From the NCBI GenBank assembly GCA_023213395.1, contig CM041465.1, positions 174,351,741 through 174,415,740 of the forward strand: a DNA stretch of 64,000 nt, given 5' to 3'. The first letter of the stretch is position 1. Each line of letters starts with the position of its first letter. The translations under genes and the position numbers were made by a program. This stretch comes from Cycas panzhihuaensis. Its lineage: Eukaryota; Cycadophyta. Positions 24,301-35,749 of this stretch are shown here, piece after piece. The notes beneath the pieces were generated by a model. That model ran no database searches. It saw nothing but the letters and a program-made list of their open reading frames with translations, and had not been told where the DNA came from.

Positions 24301-26810
24301 TTAAGTGTGTATAATATTTTTTAAATGTAACCTTTATTCTGGATATTTGTAATATTTTCAATATGGTGATCTTATAGTCTCTCTGCTTTGTCCCCACTAT
24401 CCTTCATTTAGTATTAAAGCGATTGGTTTCAATTATGATTAGTTTCAGAGCATGCAGAACATCACAGAAGCTTGTATTACAATTATTTGATTATATTTGT
24501 TTTCTTTTACAATAGGTTTATATACTTTACATTGAAATATTATTCGTCTATATATTTTTTGGCTCATACAATCAATACACTTAATATTTTTACAATTATT
24601 TGTAGTAATTTTAGGTAGATATAGCTCGGGAGTGATTTGAATCAGTTATTCATAAGTTTTGTTTAAAATATTTTCATATTTTATTTAATTCTCACTTTTT
24701 TTTAAAGGATTTTTTAGCTCACTAATCTTTGGTAGGTTGGTGCATCTCTATCATTGAGTGGAATTGCATTAAGTGACTACTCATTTTAATCCTTATCGAG
24801 TTCTCTTCACATTGGATTAGACGGTTCTGAAAACTGTTGCTTCTACATTAAGAAATCTCTCTCGAAAGCTAGTCTACTACTCTACCCTCTTGAAATCTCA
24901 TTGGCATTCATTTAAAATCAAATAAATCCTCTCTGTTTCTCAATATTTCTTCTTGCATCAGGGTCATAAGCATGCTACTGAGTGTCTAAGGCTTTTTTTA
25001 GGTAGTTTCTAAGCTCTATTTGGCCATATGACCTCCACATATTCGTATGTCCTCTATGTCCTCAATCGTTTCATTCTGGCCCTGTGATCAATGGATCCTA
25101 TTAAGAGTTTACAAGTGCCTCTACAGTGGGAATCCCTTGATTCCTCTCTAGTTTTGTCTTAATCTGAGGTCTGTACGAGTAGAATGAACCCTTTGAGTAG
25201 TCACGTAGGTGCACGGATCATGTTGTTTTCATTCACGTCAAAAAATTTAATTTTTTAATTTATGTTTTATATAGTTCATTAAATTAAACTTTATTTAATA
25301 AATATTTGAATTTTATCCTCCTTAGATCTTAGCCCTCGGTCTCTTTTGAGCCTCATATGACCTCATTACTTTATTTTTAAGGGGCAAATTTCAAAGTGTT
25401 ATAAGCTATTTTTAAATATTTTGGATTTAGGAGGACTTAACTCCATTTGATAATATTTAAAGTCCTCAAGCCCCCTTTATAGACCAGTGGTAGGTTGTAT
25501 GTAGTAGGCAAGTGACCCAGGGACTTTGGTTGAAAAGGGATTAATATTCCTTCTTTAGTTTTTTAACCATAAGTTATAGGCTTCACTATTTTGTTAATAT
25601 CTCCTTAACCAGGAGTTTATTTTTCAAACGGTTAGGTCCGTTAGAAAGATGACTCAATGATCTACATACTAAAGCTATTTTCATACTAATTTGAATATAC
25701 TTTATAGGTGTTTTAGGCTACTAAATTTAGCTCTCCTATTTGATCCTAGTTTAAGTTTTTTTAAAATCATGTTTCAAGCAATTTATTAACTTCATTGAAA
25801 GATATTGATGTTATATTAATATACTAACCTATTCTAACAGATTTCACTTTAAGATTAAAGGCTTATATATGATCTTTTGGCTAAATTGGTATAGATTAGC
25901 CCCTTGAAGAAGAAGACAAATATTTAGGCAATGTCTTACAAACAAAGAGCTTTCTAACCCTAAATTTACTTTATCTTAAGGTTTCTATTTTATTTTATTT
26001 TATTTACAGCTCATTCTATTTCATTTTAAGACTTATTTAAAGTTCTTTTTAGTTTATTTAAAGGTTGTTTATTTCATTATTAAATCTCATTTCAAAGTTC
26101 ATTTAAATCTCTTTTATTGCATTCCAAAGCTCATTTAGAAGGTCATTTTATCTCATATTTATTTCATGTCATTTTAGAGCTCATTTATTTGATTTAAAAG
26201 TTTATTTTATCTTATATTTATTTTATTTAAAGACTTATTTCATTTTATTTCTTGTTATACTTTTCAAGTTATTTACATTTACTATTAAAAATGATCTTTA
26301 TTTGTTAACAAGACCATATCTAAAATCAATTATCACATTAAAAAGATAAATTGCTGAAGAAACAACCTTTTTTCCAGCCTTATAAGGGTAACGGTTAGGA
26401 TCCTTGAAGTTACCATCTCACACACATCGTTAGTGGACTCTAAGTTGTTGAGGAAGCCATTAACTATTAGGTGTATATGATAGAAAGCTGAGGTGGAGTA
26501 CCCTATCTTTTTAGAGTTCAGAGATTAAGCTAGACCTAGGGGGATGTGTACCTTAATTTGTAAAGCTTTCACTACTAGATCTATCGCTAAGCATAAGTCT
26601 AGCGTAAGTGGATCAATAAATTAGGGAGTCTTATACCTTCTTAGTAGCCCACATACTGTAGTATATAGAGTTTAGTACTCATATACCAGTATATTGGGTC
26701 TCTGATTTACCACTTATAAGTAAATACCACTAGACAAGATAGTAACCAAAATCTTCCCTTAGAGATCGAAAAACTTAGAGCCTAACAAACTTCGAGCTAT
26801 AAACTTTGAT
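24301..26810 (+). other. Unassigned; possible leader of copia element C3
   Basis: TAGTATTAAAGC at 24409-24420 resembles a tRNA-Met primer site (9 of 12) and could start the leader of C3, whose gag begins at 26811; this is a guess. The stretch 25980-26280 is T-rich and repeats CTCATTT-like units with degenerate spacing. 26380-26770 is more complex but shows no coding similarity. Confidence 0.35.
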
Positions 26811-26963
26811 AATATGATCATTCCTAAGTTTGATGGAACACATTTCTTGAATTGGAGTAGGAGGATGAGACTCATCCTCATAGCTAAAGACATGTGGAAT
26901 ATTGTGAAGATAAGATATATAAAAGTTGGTCAGAATGCAACTCCAGTAGAGCTGCAAGCCTAT
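26811..26963 (+). pseudogene. C3 gag, N-terminal part
   Basis: MIIPKFDGTHFLNWSRRM is a typical copia Gag start (FxGxNFxxWxxRM). The sequence continues ILIAKDMWNIV and ELQAY, then enters the LTR of E3 at 26964. The remainder is at 44857. Confidence 0.85.
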
Positions 26964-27271
26964 TTTTCAGAATTAAAAATACAATATATACAACATTTAA
27001 TGGTGAGTAAAAGATAAAGTAATAAAATATAAGTAAGATGAAATATGTACATAAATAAATACCATATGTGGAGAATTGGTCAAAACTTAAATTATAGAGA
27101 ATAAAAAAATATATACTTATACTACATACTCACCATTAGTGAGAGAACCCCATCAGTCAACTTAGAGGTGGCACACATCTCTATGTAGCCCACAACCTCT
27201 AATATAAAAATACAAATAATAGAAAGAGATTACATAAGGGTAATTTATGTAATTGGGTATTGCACCCAATA
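26964..27271 (-). repeat. E3 3' LTR
   Basis: 308 bp. Aligns along its length with 44552-44856 (shared block AATGGTGAGTAAAAGATAAA), at roughly 85 % identity by eye. Its minus-strand start is TATTGGGTG, a TG to TA change. Confidence 0.88.
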
Positions 27272-27680
27272 TTGCCCTCTGTAATAGTTAATTACATAAA
27301 CGATTGTCACTTCAAATAATAAAGCTCGAGTCTTCATAAGTATGTTGGATCAAATATTACTATATATAAATAAAGAGCTGCTGATATCTATATGAAGTGA
27401 AGTCCATATACCAGAATGCATAGGTCACTAGTTGTTACAACCACCAGGTGAGAAGAAACTCCCTTTGTATAAGTGGATCAATCAAAGCTAGCAAGAGTAG
27501 ATATAAAATGGTCCCACCCATTACTTATATAGGAGTGCAAGCAGAAAAGTATACAAGTGGCAAGAGTAGCTTAAAAGTATGTCTTACATCTTACTACATA
27601 TGACTATCACTTCTTCGACATCTAATGACTGAAAATACAATAGACTCTATGGCCTCAAATTTGCCTCAATGGGCCAAAAC
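27272..27680 (-). other. E3 interior, 3' end
   Basis: A purine-rich CAGAGGGCAA on the minus strand at 27272-27282 is the likely polypurine tract. The rest shows nothing recognisable up to the Tat insertion. Confidence 0.5.
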
Positions 27681-27685
27681 ACTAG

Positions 27686-30656
27686 TGGAATCTCATCTGC
27701 AGGATGGTCACTACACTTAGTAGGGGTTAAGGTGGTCAATGACTAATGTCAGAATATGGATAGGATCCTACAAGCGGAAGAGAACACCACATAGGGCATT
27801 CGTGTACCGGAGCGTGAGTTCGGGACCTATGAATGGTGCTTAACTTCCTCAGAATAGCTTTCACTTTTGGCTTTGAGGGTAAGATACGTGTAGGGTTATC
27901 TCGAGTAAACCCCAAGAGGCAAGGTCCTTCTACCCTCAGATGGTCAGAAGAAGGAGAAAGACCCACATAGAGAGGGGTTCCTTATAAAAGAAGGGTGAGA
28001 TACAAGCGCAATGAGTGCAAGTAAAAGGGGAATGAGTGTGAGGTAAGTACAACTGAAGTTCCGTAAGTTGGTTGATTCAAAGTGAGTCTATGAAAGAATA
28101 AGAGGTGGAGAGTGAAGGCTTAGTTGCTATGAAAGCAAGAGGAAGAGGGTTCGAGACTTAACAATGATGAATAAGGCGGTAAATAGTTAGATGTGTAAAG
28201 TGTGTGGTAAGGGAGTGTTATATGTTGTCGCAAAGGAAATAAATAAATGCATAATGCACTCCCTCTCTCTCTCTTTTCTGTTTGTGAAGTAAAGAGAAAA
28301 ACTAAAATACGTCATGCAAGTCTAAGCATGCACTCTAAAATGATGCAAGCCTAAAAAGGGTGTTTATATTAAGGTAAAAGGGGGGAAAGAGTGTAATTGT
28401 ATGGCATACTCTTTCCTATAAAGTTAACTATGTAACATGTACATGGACGAAAGTTAGTTTGTTTCCCTTTTTCTTTATGCATCTTAATATTGCAAGGACA
28501 TACACTCTAATAACGATAAAGGAGGGAGGGGCGTGTAGAAACAAGAGGTACATACCTAGAAAATAGCTTGACTAAAGGAGACGCTCCACTTGTGCTCCGC
28601 CTATGACCTCTAGTCTTTACTCGCCATGTGACCGTTGCCAAAGAGGATATTGCTGAAGTCGATGGGGGCTTCTTTACCTTCCCCATGTAAAAGGAAGCAA
28701 AAGGAAGAGGTAAAAGAGAGCGACTACTATGTGAGAAAATAAAGAAAAGAAGTGACAACAAAAAGGTAAGACTTACCTGGGTTGAAGCATTCCTTTCCTC
28801 CACGCGTATCGCCATTAAATCTATAAGCATAAAGGTTTTTCCCTTTCGAGAAGGGACTGCCAAGATGCAAGCTAATATATATGCAATAATATAAAATAAG
28901 AGCTAAAGTTTTATACCTTAAGTTAGTTAATCTACTACTCAAACCAACTCTGCACTCTCTTAAAGAAGAAAAAATAACGTACGCCAAGCAAGAAAAATAT
29001 GTTAGTCTCAAGATGGCCAACCCTCCCACAAGTGGACCTCCACGTAGCCTCAGGATATAAAATACAACAGTTTTATGGTAGCCTATAGGCAGTAAGCAAG
29101 AAAGGAGTGAACATTGTGTGGTATGGAAGAGTTGCCTGCATAACGAAGACGCTTTGGGTAGCGAATTGCCACACTAGCCTTGCTAAGGATCCGGATAGAT
29201 GTTGAATGATGTTTGGGGCTTGAGAGGTGCCCAAAAGGAGAGCATGCAGACCTAGAACCAGCGCAACAAGGGTTGTGTACGTTGATATCCAACACATGCT
29301 TGGTCCCACAAACTTCTAGTTTACCCAAGAGAAGCACGTATGCAAGAGAGGAAGGATGGGAAGGGGTTTGTCCTTGGGGAGTAGGCCCAATGGGACAGAT
29401 TCCACCTTAGTTCCCTTCACCCAATCCCTATGGATCCTCTCCCGCAGCTTCCTTGAGAGAAACCAGTGAAGAATATGAGAGATATTGAGGTAACAAAGAA
29501 AAAATGGGAAAAACACTCTCTTTTCATAGTAGACAACACCATACATAGAGAATGGTACACCAATAGATAAGCTTTAATGGAATAGATTTGTGATAAAACA
29601 TGAAACAAGAGTAAGAGGTTAGGGGTGGATCTACCCCTGTAAACAATGGAAGAAGATAGATTTTGCAGGGTTCACAAGGTACCTCACCAGGTGATGTTGT
29701 AAGAGGAAATTGCTTGATGAGAGCTGAGGGGTAAGCATGGAGATCTCGCTTGAAGATATTAGATGAAGAGTCCTCTGCCACGTACTAGAGCTGCTACAGG
29801 CGGGTCCTAGGTTGGGGTGGCAGAAATTCCAACATTGTAGGTGTGCTTATGAGAAGAAGAGAAGAGAGAGTAGAATAATAGTAGGAGAAATGTTATTTGA
29901 GAGCCAAGAGAGGTAAAATGAGGTCCTTTTTGGGATTTATACCCATCCTAACCCTAATCGAGTGATTAGGGTTCGGGTAAGGCTGATATGTCAACTAATC
30001 CACGTGGCAGTTCTGCGAAAAGAGCAAGAATTGCCATGGCAGATTAAAAAAATAGTAAGCAACAGTCACACCACGGTAAACTTCGCGGTACCGCGGTAAA
30101 CTTCCTGGTACCGCTAAGTTTATAGTGGTGCAAGGCCAGAATGCCAAAATAGTAATGGTAAGGGTTCTAGGAGCCCTGAATGGAGTTGTTCTAGGTCTAG
30201 GAGGGGCTAGCCCTCCTATCTAGGTGGCTGAGGACAGTCTGGGTAGCATATAGGCTAGACCAAATGGGACGTCAAGAGTTAGGATTCCCAGAAATACTAT
30301 GAAAGGATGCAAGATAACAATAACTCTTAGTGAAGTGCTAAGAGTTGCGATAGGTGACTAACGTGTGAGTAGATCACACGAGTTGGGTGAGGCTTGAGGC
30401 AATGTAGAGGTGGTGTAGAGGGTTATAGAGCATCATGGGGATGCTTGCCTCACGAGTCGTCATAGGCTAAAAAGATTATAAGTAGCATGATCAAGCAATA
30501 GTTGCAACGTGATCACTCGAATATGATAGGTAATCATGCAATGAGGCGATGCTTCTATCTACCTTTCCAAATAAATAATAAAGGTGAAAAGGAGGAAGCA
30601 TACTTGCACTTACCTGGGTCGATCCATCCATACCTATTCCCAGTAGTCAGGAAACA
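27686..30656 (-). repeat. Tat-like element 3' LTR
   Basis: 2971 bp. On the minus strand it runs TGTTTCCTGAC to GATTCCA. Compared with the other LTR it has an extra 20-bp unit at 30093-30112 and lacks 16 bp present near 41237. CT-rich and GA-rich low-complexity stretches occur within. Short open frames inside it have no similarity I recognise. Confidence 0.92.
30073..30112. repeat. 20-bp tandem duplication inside the 3' LTR
   Basis: ACGGTAAACTTCGCGGTACC is followed by GCGGTAAACTTCCTGGTACC. The 5' LTR has one unit (GTGGTAAATTTCGCGGTACC near 41708), so this is a private duplication in one LTR. Confidence 0.85.
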
Positions 30657-30666
30657 CTGCCCCTTT
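30657..30666 (-). other. Tat-like element polypurine tract
   Basis: Minus strand AAAGGGGCAG directly before the 3' LTR start. Confidence 0.8.
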
Positions 30667-31081
30667 GACAGCAAAGCCTTGTCGCTAAGAAGCATGGTGT
30701 AATGGCGAATGCTGGTAACAAAACTATCAGTAGCATATGTATATATATCAATCATAATTATAACAAGCTCCAAGGGTGCCAACGAGTGTCGTGGTAGAAT
30801 GCATGGATACGAGAATAGGGGTGAAGACAGCATAAGGGCTACCTATGCGCCACTCGAGAATCGACTAGAAGCCATGACAAATGAGGGGGATGCCCACATC
30901 GTGAGAGTGCAAGGAAAAGGCGTAATGATAACAAGAGAAAGAGTAAACGAGTAAACCTGATGGTTGCCATAGTTTAACCTCATTAGCAACTAGCTTTCAG
31001 AGGTACGAACAGATTGCAAGATAAGGAGAAAGATGGCTTAAGACTTGGGTGACTGGGCGACCGGGCGACCGGGCAAGTCTC

Positions 31082-31504
31082 TCAGAGGCGGCCATCAAGA
31101 AGAGGAAGGCGATGCTCAAGGATGAGGTGAACAAGGCTGTCCACCTTAGCATTGAGGGCTCGAGGGATGTATTGAATATCAACAGATGAAAAACAAGCTA
31201 ATAGGGACCTGGCAATCGAAGTGAGGGCTCTCAGGCATGGGCATTGCACCTGGTAGATTTGGGTGAGATGGGACACCACAACCTGGGAGTCGCAAAGGAG
31301 AATCATGGGTCCATGATGGAAATAAAGTGCATCAGTGAGGGCTTCGATAACGGCCGTGTACTCGGCTTCGTTATTGGTGGCCTCAGGGAGAAAGACGCTG
31401 GAACATAAGAAATCACGTCTGGAAGGGTCATGAAGAATCCACGCGGTGGCAGAGGGACTAGGATTACCGCGGCTTCCGCCATCGATGAAGATGAAGAGGG
31501 TCAT
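31082..31504 (-). CDS. Archaeal-type RNase H (aRNH) of the Tat-like element, intact 140-codon ORF
   Basis: The ATG at 31504 gives 140 residues without interruption. FIDGGSRGNPSPSATAW at residues 5-21 is the archaeal-type RNase H signature (DGGSRGNPGPAG) seen in Tat-lineage elements and plant L1s. Catalytic residues are all present: Asp8, Glu48 in NNEAEYTAV, Asp72 in LLCDSQVVV and Asp122 in LNAKVDSLVH. The enzyme degrades RNA in RNA-DNA hybrids during reverse transcription. It lies 415 bp before the polypurine tract, with no integrase on either side. In Tat elements this domain occurs next to the RT-linked RNase H or near the 3' end; here it stands alone. An open frame with a full catalytic set is unusual beside so many broken ones. 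Whether it is expressed is unknown. Confidence 0.85.
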   Translation of the reverse strand: MTLFIFIDGGSRGNPSPSATAWILHDPSRRDFLCSSVFLPEATNNEAEYTAVIEALTDALYFHHGPMILLCDSQVVVSHLTQIYQVQCPCLRALTSIARSLLACFSSVDIQYIPRALNAKVDSLVHLILEHRLPLLDGRL

Positions 31505-32731
31505 GGGTGAGAAAAGAAAGTATCTCGGTGGAAAGAATATGTAATGGAGATGAGTGCAAAGAAAAAGAGGATCATATGGCTAGAAATGATGGTCGTGAAG
31601 GGCAGAAGGACCCAACAATGAGGCTACCTGAAGGTGGAGCAGTTTATCCCACTAATAGGAAAGAATGAGTGGAGAAAAGGCCCCTCTAGGGTGCTAAAGG
31701 TCGCTTAAGGAAGTGAGAAGCGATCCCAAATAGAGGGAGTGCCCTCTTTAGAGACCCTAAAGGCATGAATGGGCTACAAAAATGAGTCAAGGATGGCAAA
31801 ACGAACCAAACAAGTATAAACTCGGGCATGCATGGGAACGACACATAAAACGAGATAGAAGGGCCGTGGTAGAAATGCATCGGTGAGGTGCCATATATGC
31901 ACCTAATAGAGTAAGCAAAATGAGGGCTATGGAGGTGAAAGAGGAAACATGGCCAGAAGGCAATGATGATCAGGATGAGAGATGGCCTCAAGGGCTCTCT
32001 CGAAGGCAAAAACGAAGAAAGTGCCCGCTGGGATCCCCGCCTATATAAGGAAACTTGATGAAAATGGGATTCATTTTTATGGACTTGTGAATGAATCAGA
32101 GCCCTTTCCCTTACGCAGTAGAGTGCTACCTAAATTTGGAGGCACACAGAGAAGTTCCCGACTGTTGGATCAAGACGATGAGACAACCGGTGAGACTAGA
32201 GCGACGAGATGGAAATAGTGAGACCAGATCCAGTGAGTGGATCATCTAAACCTAACCCCATCTCGTGATTTGAAGTTTACTACTTTTTATGACTTTTTAG
32301 TGTAGTTTTGGGCCTCTTAAAGGCAAAAAGCGATCTCCCAGAGTCTAAATTAGACCTAGAGAGAGGCAAGACTGCGGCATTAAGTAGCCCTGGTCCTGGT
32401 GAGGCTGAGAGTGGCTCACCCAAGCAAAATTTTAGGATTTTTTGGGCGAAAAACCCCCCATTTTTTAGGGGGGGTGATGTTTGCATCGCAACAAGGATCG
32501 CGGTGTTGTGATCTTTGCCGCGGGACCCCGATCGCTGTGAGACCCAGGCCAAACTCCACGACACCGTGGGGTTTGGTGCGGTACGAAGGCATACCTAATG
32601 AAAAATAAAAAAGGGGCTTAAGGGCACCCAAATCTTGACCAAATGAGGATGAGGGACAGTCTTGAGGGCAAAGAGGTGAGTGTGAGTAGGACTTTAACTT
32701 GTTTTGGGATGTTTTACGGGCAGTGATCACG
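31505..32731. other. Region between aRNH and PMD gene, divergent
   Basis: 1.2 kb, GC-richer than the rest of the window, with G/C runs near 32450-32480. Both genes read away from it, aRNH on minus and PMD on plus, so it could hold a promoter for the PMD gene. An open plus frame at 31982-32218 and a hydrophobic minus frame at 31686-32009 resemble nothing I know and are not called. Confidence 0.4.
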
Positions 32732-34659
32732 ATGGATAACTGTGAGAACATCGTTATAGCAATGTTAAGCTTTATTGATATGATGTCCCACGAGGACAGA
32801 TAGGTTTTGGCTAGGTGTGGCTTGCTAAAGGTCACGAGGACACCGCAGTATACATTAGACTAGAGACTTCTGGTAGACATCATCTCACACTAGGATAGAC
32901 GAAGACACATGTTCCATCTTCCCCAGGTAGGAGACGTGACAGTCACACCAGGGTATATTATAAGGATATTAGGAGTGCTAGCGACTAGGAGGCTAGCATC
33001 ACTAAGGGCACTGCCTAGCAATGAGGTATCACATAGGGAGGCTACCACGTTCTTCACGGGCTTGGATAGATAGGAGACGAGAGGCATCCCATTATAGAGT
33101 ATGGTTATGTCGAGAGTTCCTCATGTAAGGAAATTGATCACTCTATGCATTTTGTTCCAGATATCCCAGAAATAGAACTATCGAGACATTCTTGGCGGGT
33201 GGATGGATGCTTTACAGAGATGTGAGGCCAGGGAGAGGCTTGACTGGGCTACCCTTATAGCGGCAAACTTAATCGTCCAGCTAGATGCTATCCAGGTGGT
33301 AGGGAATGATGGCTTATCATACATCACCCTATTATAGTGTTAGTTTTTTTATCACGTCAGAGCGATGGCACTGGTAAGGGGAACACACCCCATTTCAGAG
33401 TGGGCCCCCATGGTATACAGATGGTAAACCAGGTTTAGGGGGATTGAGGACTAGGCGCATATCCGTCGCTCGGTAGAGGCTACATCACTGGACCTACTCA
33501 CCATGGTAGATTACATATCAGATCCATATCAAGGGGTGAGGTGGGATAGTGATGACGAGGCAGGTAGAGCAGGAGTTACCCCAGGAGACGATGGAGATGG
33601 AGGTGATGGTAGCTATGGGGCTAGCCCGTTAAGAGCTGCAGGAGGAGAGGTAGGTCCATTAGGGACCGTAGGAAGAGAGGCAGGTCCATTGGGGACTGCA
33701 AGAGGAGAGGCGGGCCCTTCAGGAGCTGCGGAGGAGTGTAGGGGCCCAGTGACACGTGCCTAGAGACTATAGATAGTGAGGAGATCCAGGGAGGTAGTGG
33801 CACCAGCGGAGGAGAGAAGAGATGCCCTAGTAGCCAAGGTGGTTGCTGAGGAGGTACCAAAGAAGGAGGAGGTACCAGCAGCTAGTGGAGTTCCCAGAGC
33901 AGGGGCTATCATCCAAGTTAAGGAGCCAATGATCGCATTAGGTGAGACACTACCTTCTCCTATCGTCTTTCGATCGACATATGTCTAGATGTTGTTTGAT
34001 TTTATTTGGTATGTGTATGGACACATATTGATATATGACGTGTTGGATTTGTAGGTATGGCAAAGATCCATAGGTTGGTAGAGGCGGTAGTCTGGGAGAT
34101 GTTCCCCCGGGCCTACGTAGAAGGGTAACCTCCCATCCAGGTAGGAGATGAGCCCAGATCGACACGTGCACATACTGCAGCGTTCGCCCCATTGGTGAGG
34201 GCAAGAGATGTTTGGATAGTAGAGTCCCAGGAGCACGAGGCATGTGTGGGATGACTACATAGAGAGTTGGATGAGACCCGGTTAGAGAGAGATGCTCTAC
34301 GAGGTTGAACGCAAGCACTGGAGGCTTTAGGAGGAGAAAGTGGGGACACCGAGGGCCGCATCCGGATGGCGGTGATGGAGGAGCATCTATGAGGGATGGA
34401 GGAGAGGCTCTGAGGAGTGGAGAGGGAGTGAGATCGTATCCAGGCACGATACGATCGACTAGTGGATGAGGTGGCATCTAGGTCGTCGAGGAGCAGGACT
34501 TATACCCATACAAGGATGATGACCCTTAGGAGGCCTCAAGATAAGGGGAGCGAGGCAATGAGCTCCCGGAGACGCAGGAGGAGCCTAGGAGGCATGTGGT
34601 CCCTAGTAAAGGGATCACATAGGCTAAGAGATGACACCCCAAGGACGGGGCAGTAGTAG
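32732..34659 (+). pseudogene. Plant mobile domain (PMD) protein gene, antisense in the Tat-like element, one intron, interrupted by stops
   Basis: From the ATG at 32732 one frame carries the PMD: LLVDIISH, stop, DRRRHMFHLPQVGDVTVTP (compare 'ALVERWxPETHTFHLPxGEMTVTLxDV'), then GYIIRILGVLATRRL, DWATLIAANLIVQLDA and ISEWAPMVYRW. A Gly/Glu-rich tract (33570-33760) and a charged segment follow to 33941. A candidate intron (33942-34054) joins the frame in phase to a second exon with a coiled-coil-like LHRELDETRLERDALRG and a basic end to 34659. All stops are TAG, TAA or TGA at places that fit decayed Gln, Trp or Arg codons; those in exon 2 are mainly TGA next to Arg-rich sequence, as CGA decay gives. 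PMD proteins are nuclear and their genes are often carried by transposons. Not functional as it stands. True start and further exons are uncertain. Confidence 0.75.
33942..34054 (+). other. Candidate spliceosomal intron in the PMD gene
   Basis: 113 bp, AT-rich and T-rich compared with both flanks. It begins GTGAGA and ends TTTGTAG. Joining 33941 to 34055 keeps the codon phase, and the downstream frame then stays recognisable for 600 bp. Without splicing the frame runs into TAG at 33986. Confidence 0.7.
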
Positions 34660-35745
34660 AGTAGAGTAGGAGTTTTGATTTGATGAGGGGAAAGCACGGA
34701 CCTCTAGGGAGTCGCCATATGTTACCACATGATTGTACTCCTCCCTTTAAGGATTTTGGCTTCCCATAGATGATGTATCATACTAGTTGTATAATATGAC
34801 ACGCAATTATTATTTTATGTATATAGACAGGGCGATTGATACCCCATTTGATGCATGATGATGCGTATGATGACATGTGATGGATGATGTATATTTATGC
34901 TTTTATATTTGTGTATGAGGGTGCATGGATGTAAGAGGATATAGTTGCTGATATTTTGAGTTATATATTGTATGATTTTATGCTATGATATTTATTTAAG
35001 TTATATATACTTCCCTTCATGTAGAGCCATATTCCTAGTAGAGGCACACACGATCACTATGAGCAGCGGTGATAGAGGCATGTGAGGCTAGGAGATAGGG
35101 CGGTACACATATCCACAAAGGAGCATAGCAAAATATGCAAAGGAAGAGCTAATGAAAAGAGAGTAATGACACTCCAATGCATTGTCCTAATTGGGGGATA
35201 TGCACAAGTAAGAGGGCAAGGTCCCCAGAGGAAGGGGAACCAGGGGTTCTATGGGAGGAACTTGAAAGGAACAAGAAAGCCACCCTAAGCCGCTATCCCG
35301 CCTGTGGCTAGGAGGAATGGGAACATGCTTAGGATGGTAGTTTAGGCTCATTTCAGAGCACAAAGAGAGGAAGAAGTGTGCTTAGCCCACATAGGGGTAG
35401 GGGTATTCATATGTAGAATTGGAGATAGGTGGTGAAGGGTAGGCCCTGTGTGGCTAGGTCTACGAGTAAATTGGTTATAATCAGAACTATATGAGTGCAA
35501 CAGACTTGACATGCGTTAGATCATGTAGCAAGGTTGCATCTGAGTAGGAGTGGCTCTACTCCTGTGTGAGGATCTAGAGTGTGAAGAAGAAGCACCTCTA
35601 TAAGTAGCTCGTCGATGTGGATGCTTATGTGAAACTGCTCGGGGAGGATGAGAAGATGAAAGAAGTGGCTAGTTTGGAACCAGCGACTCAGGAGCCAATG
35701 TAGAATGAAGAGGAGCAGGAATACCTAATCAAGATATCTCCCTAG
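34660..35745. other. Region between PMD gene and protease, unassigned
   Basis: 34660-35030 is AT-rich and could be the 3' end of the plus-strand gene. 35030-35710 is charged and GC-richer; a plus frame near 35290-35400 (RYPACG, DGSLGSFQSTK, PHRGRG) faintly recalls a decayed gypsy zinc knuckle. I find no RT or integrase motif on either strand. Confidence 0.35.
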
Positions 35746-35749
35746 GTGC

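Noticed and set aside
24409-24420. Primer binding site of copia C3
   Set aside because: Only 9 of 12 bases match, no LTR could be defined, and gag is 2.4 kb away; mentioned only as a possibility.
28507-30833. Host genes in the open frames of the 27.7-30.7 kb region
   Set aside because: The whole region is one 2.97-kb LTR, repeated at 39317-42286, and the frames have no conserved domain.
31686-32009. Hydrophobic 107-codon minus-strand protein
   Set aside because: Its composition is that of antisense purine-rich DNA, and it has no recognisable family.
31982-32218. First exon of the PMD gene
   Set aside because: It is open and on the right strand, but no similarity or clear donor site links it to 32732.
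33621-34477. Long minus-strand ORFs over the PMD gene
   Set aside because: They are Pro/Leu/Ser-rich complements of the Gly/Glu/Arg-rich PMD tail.
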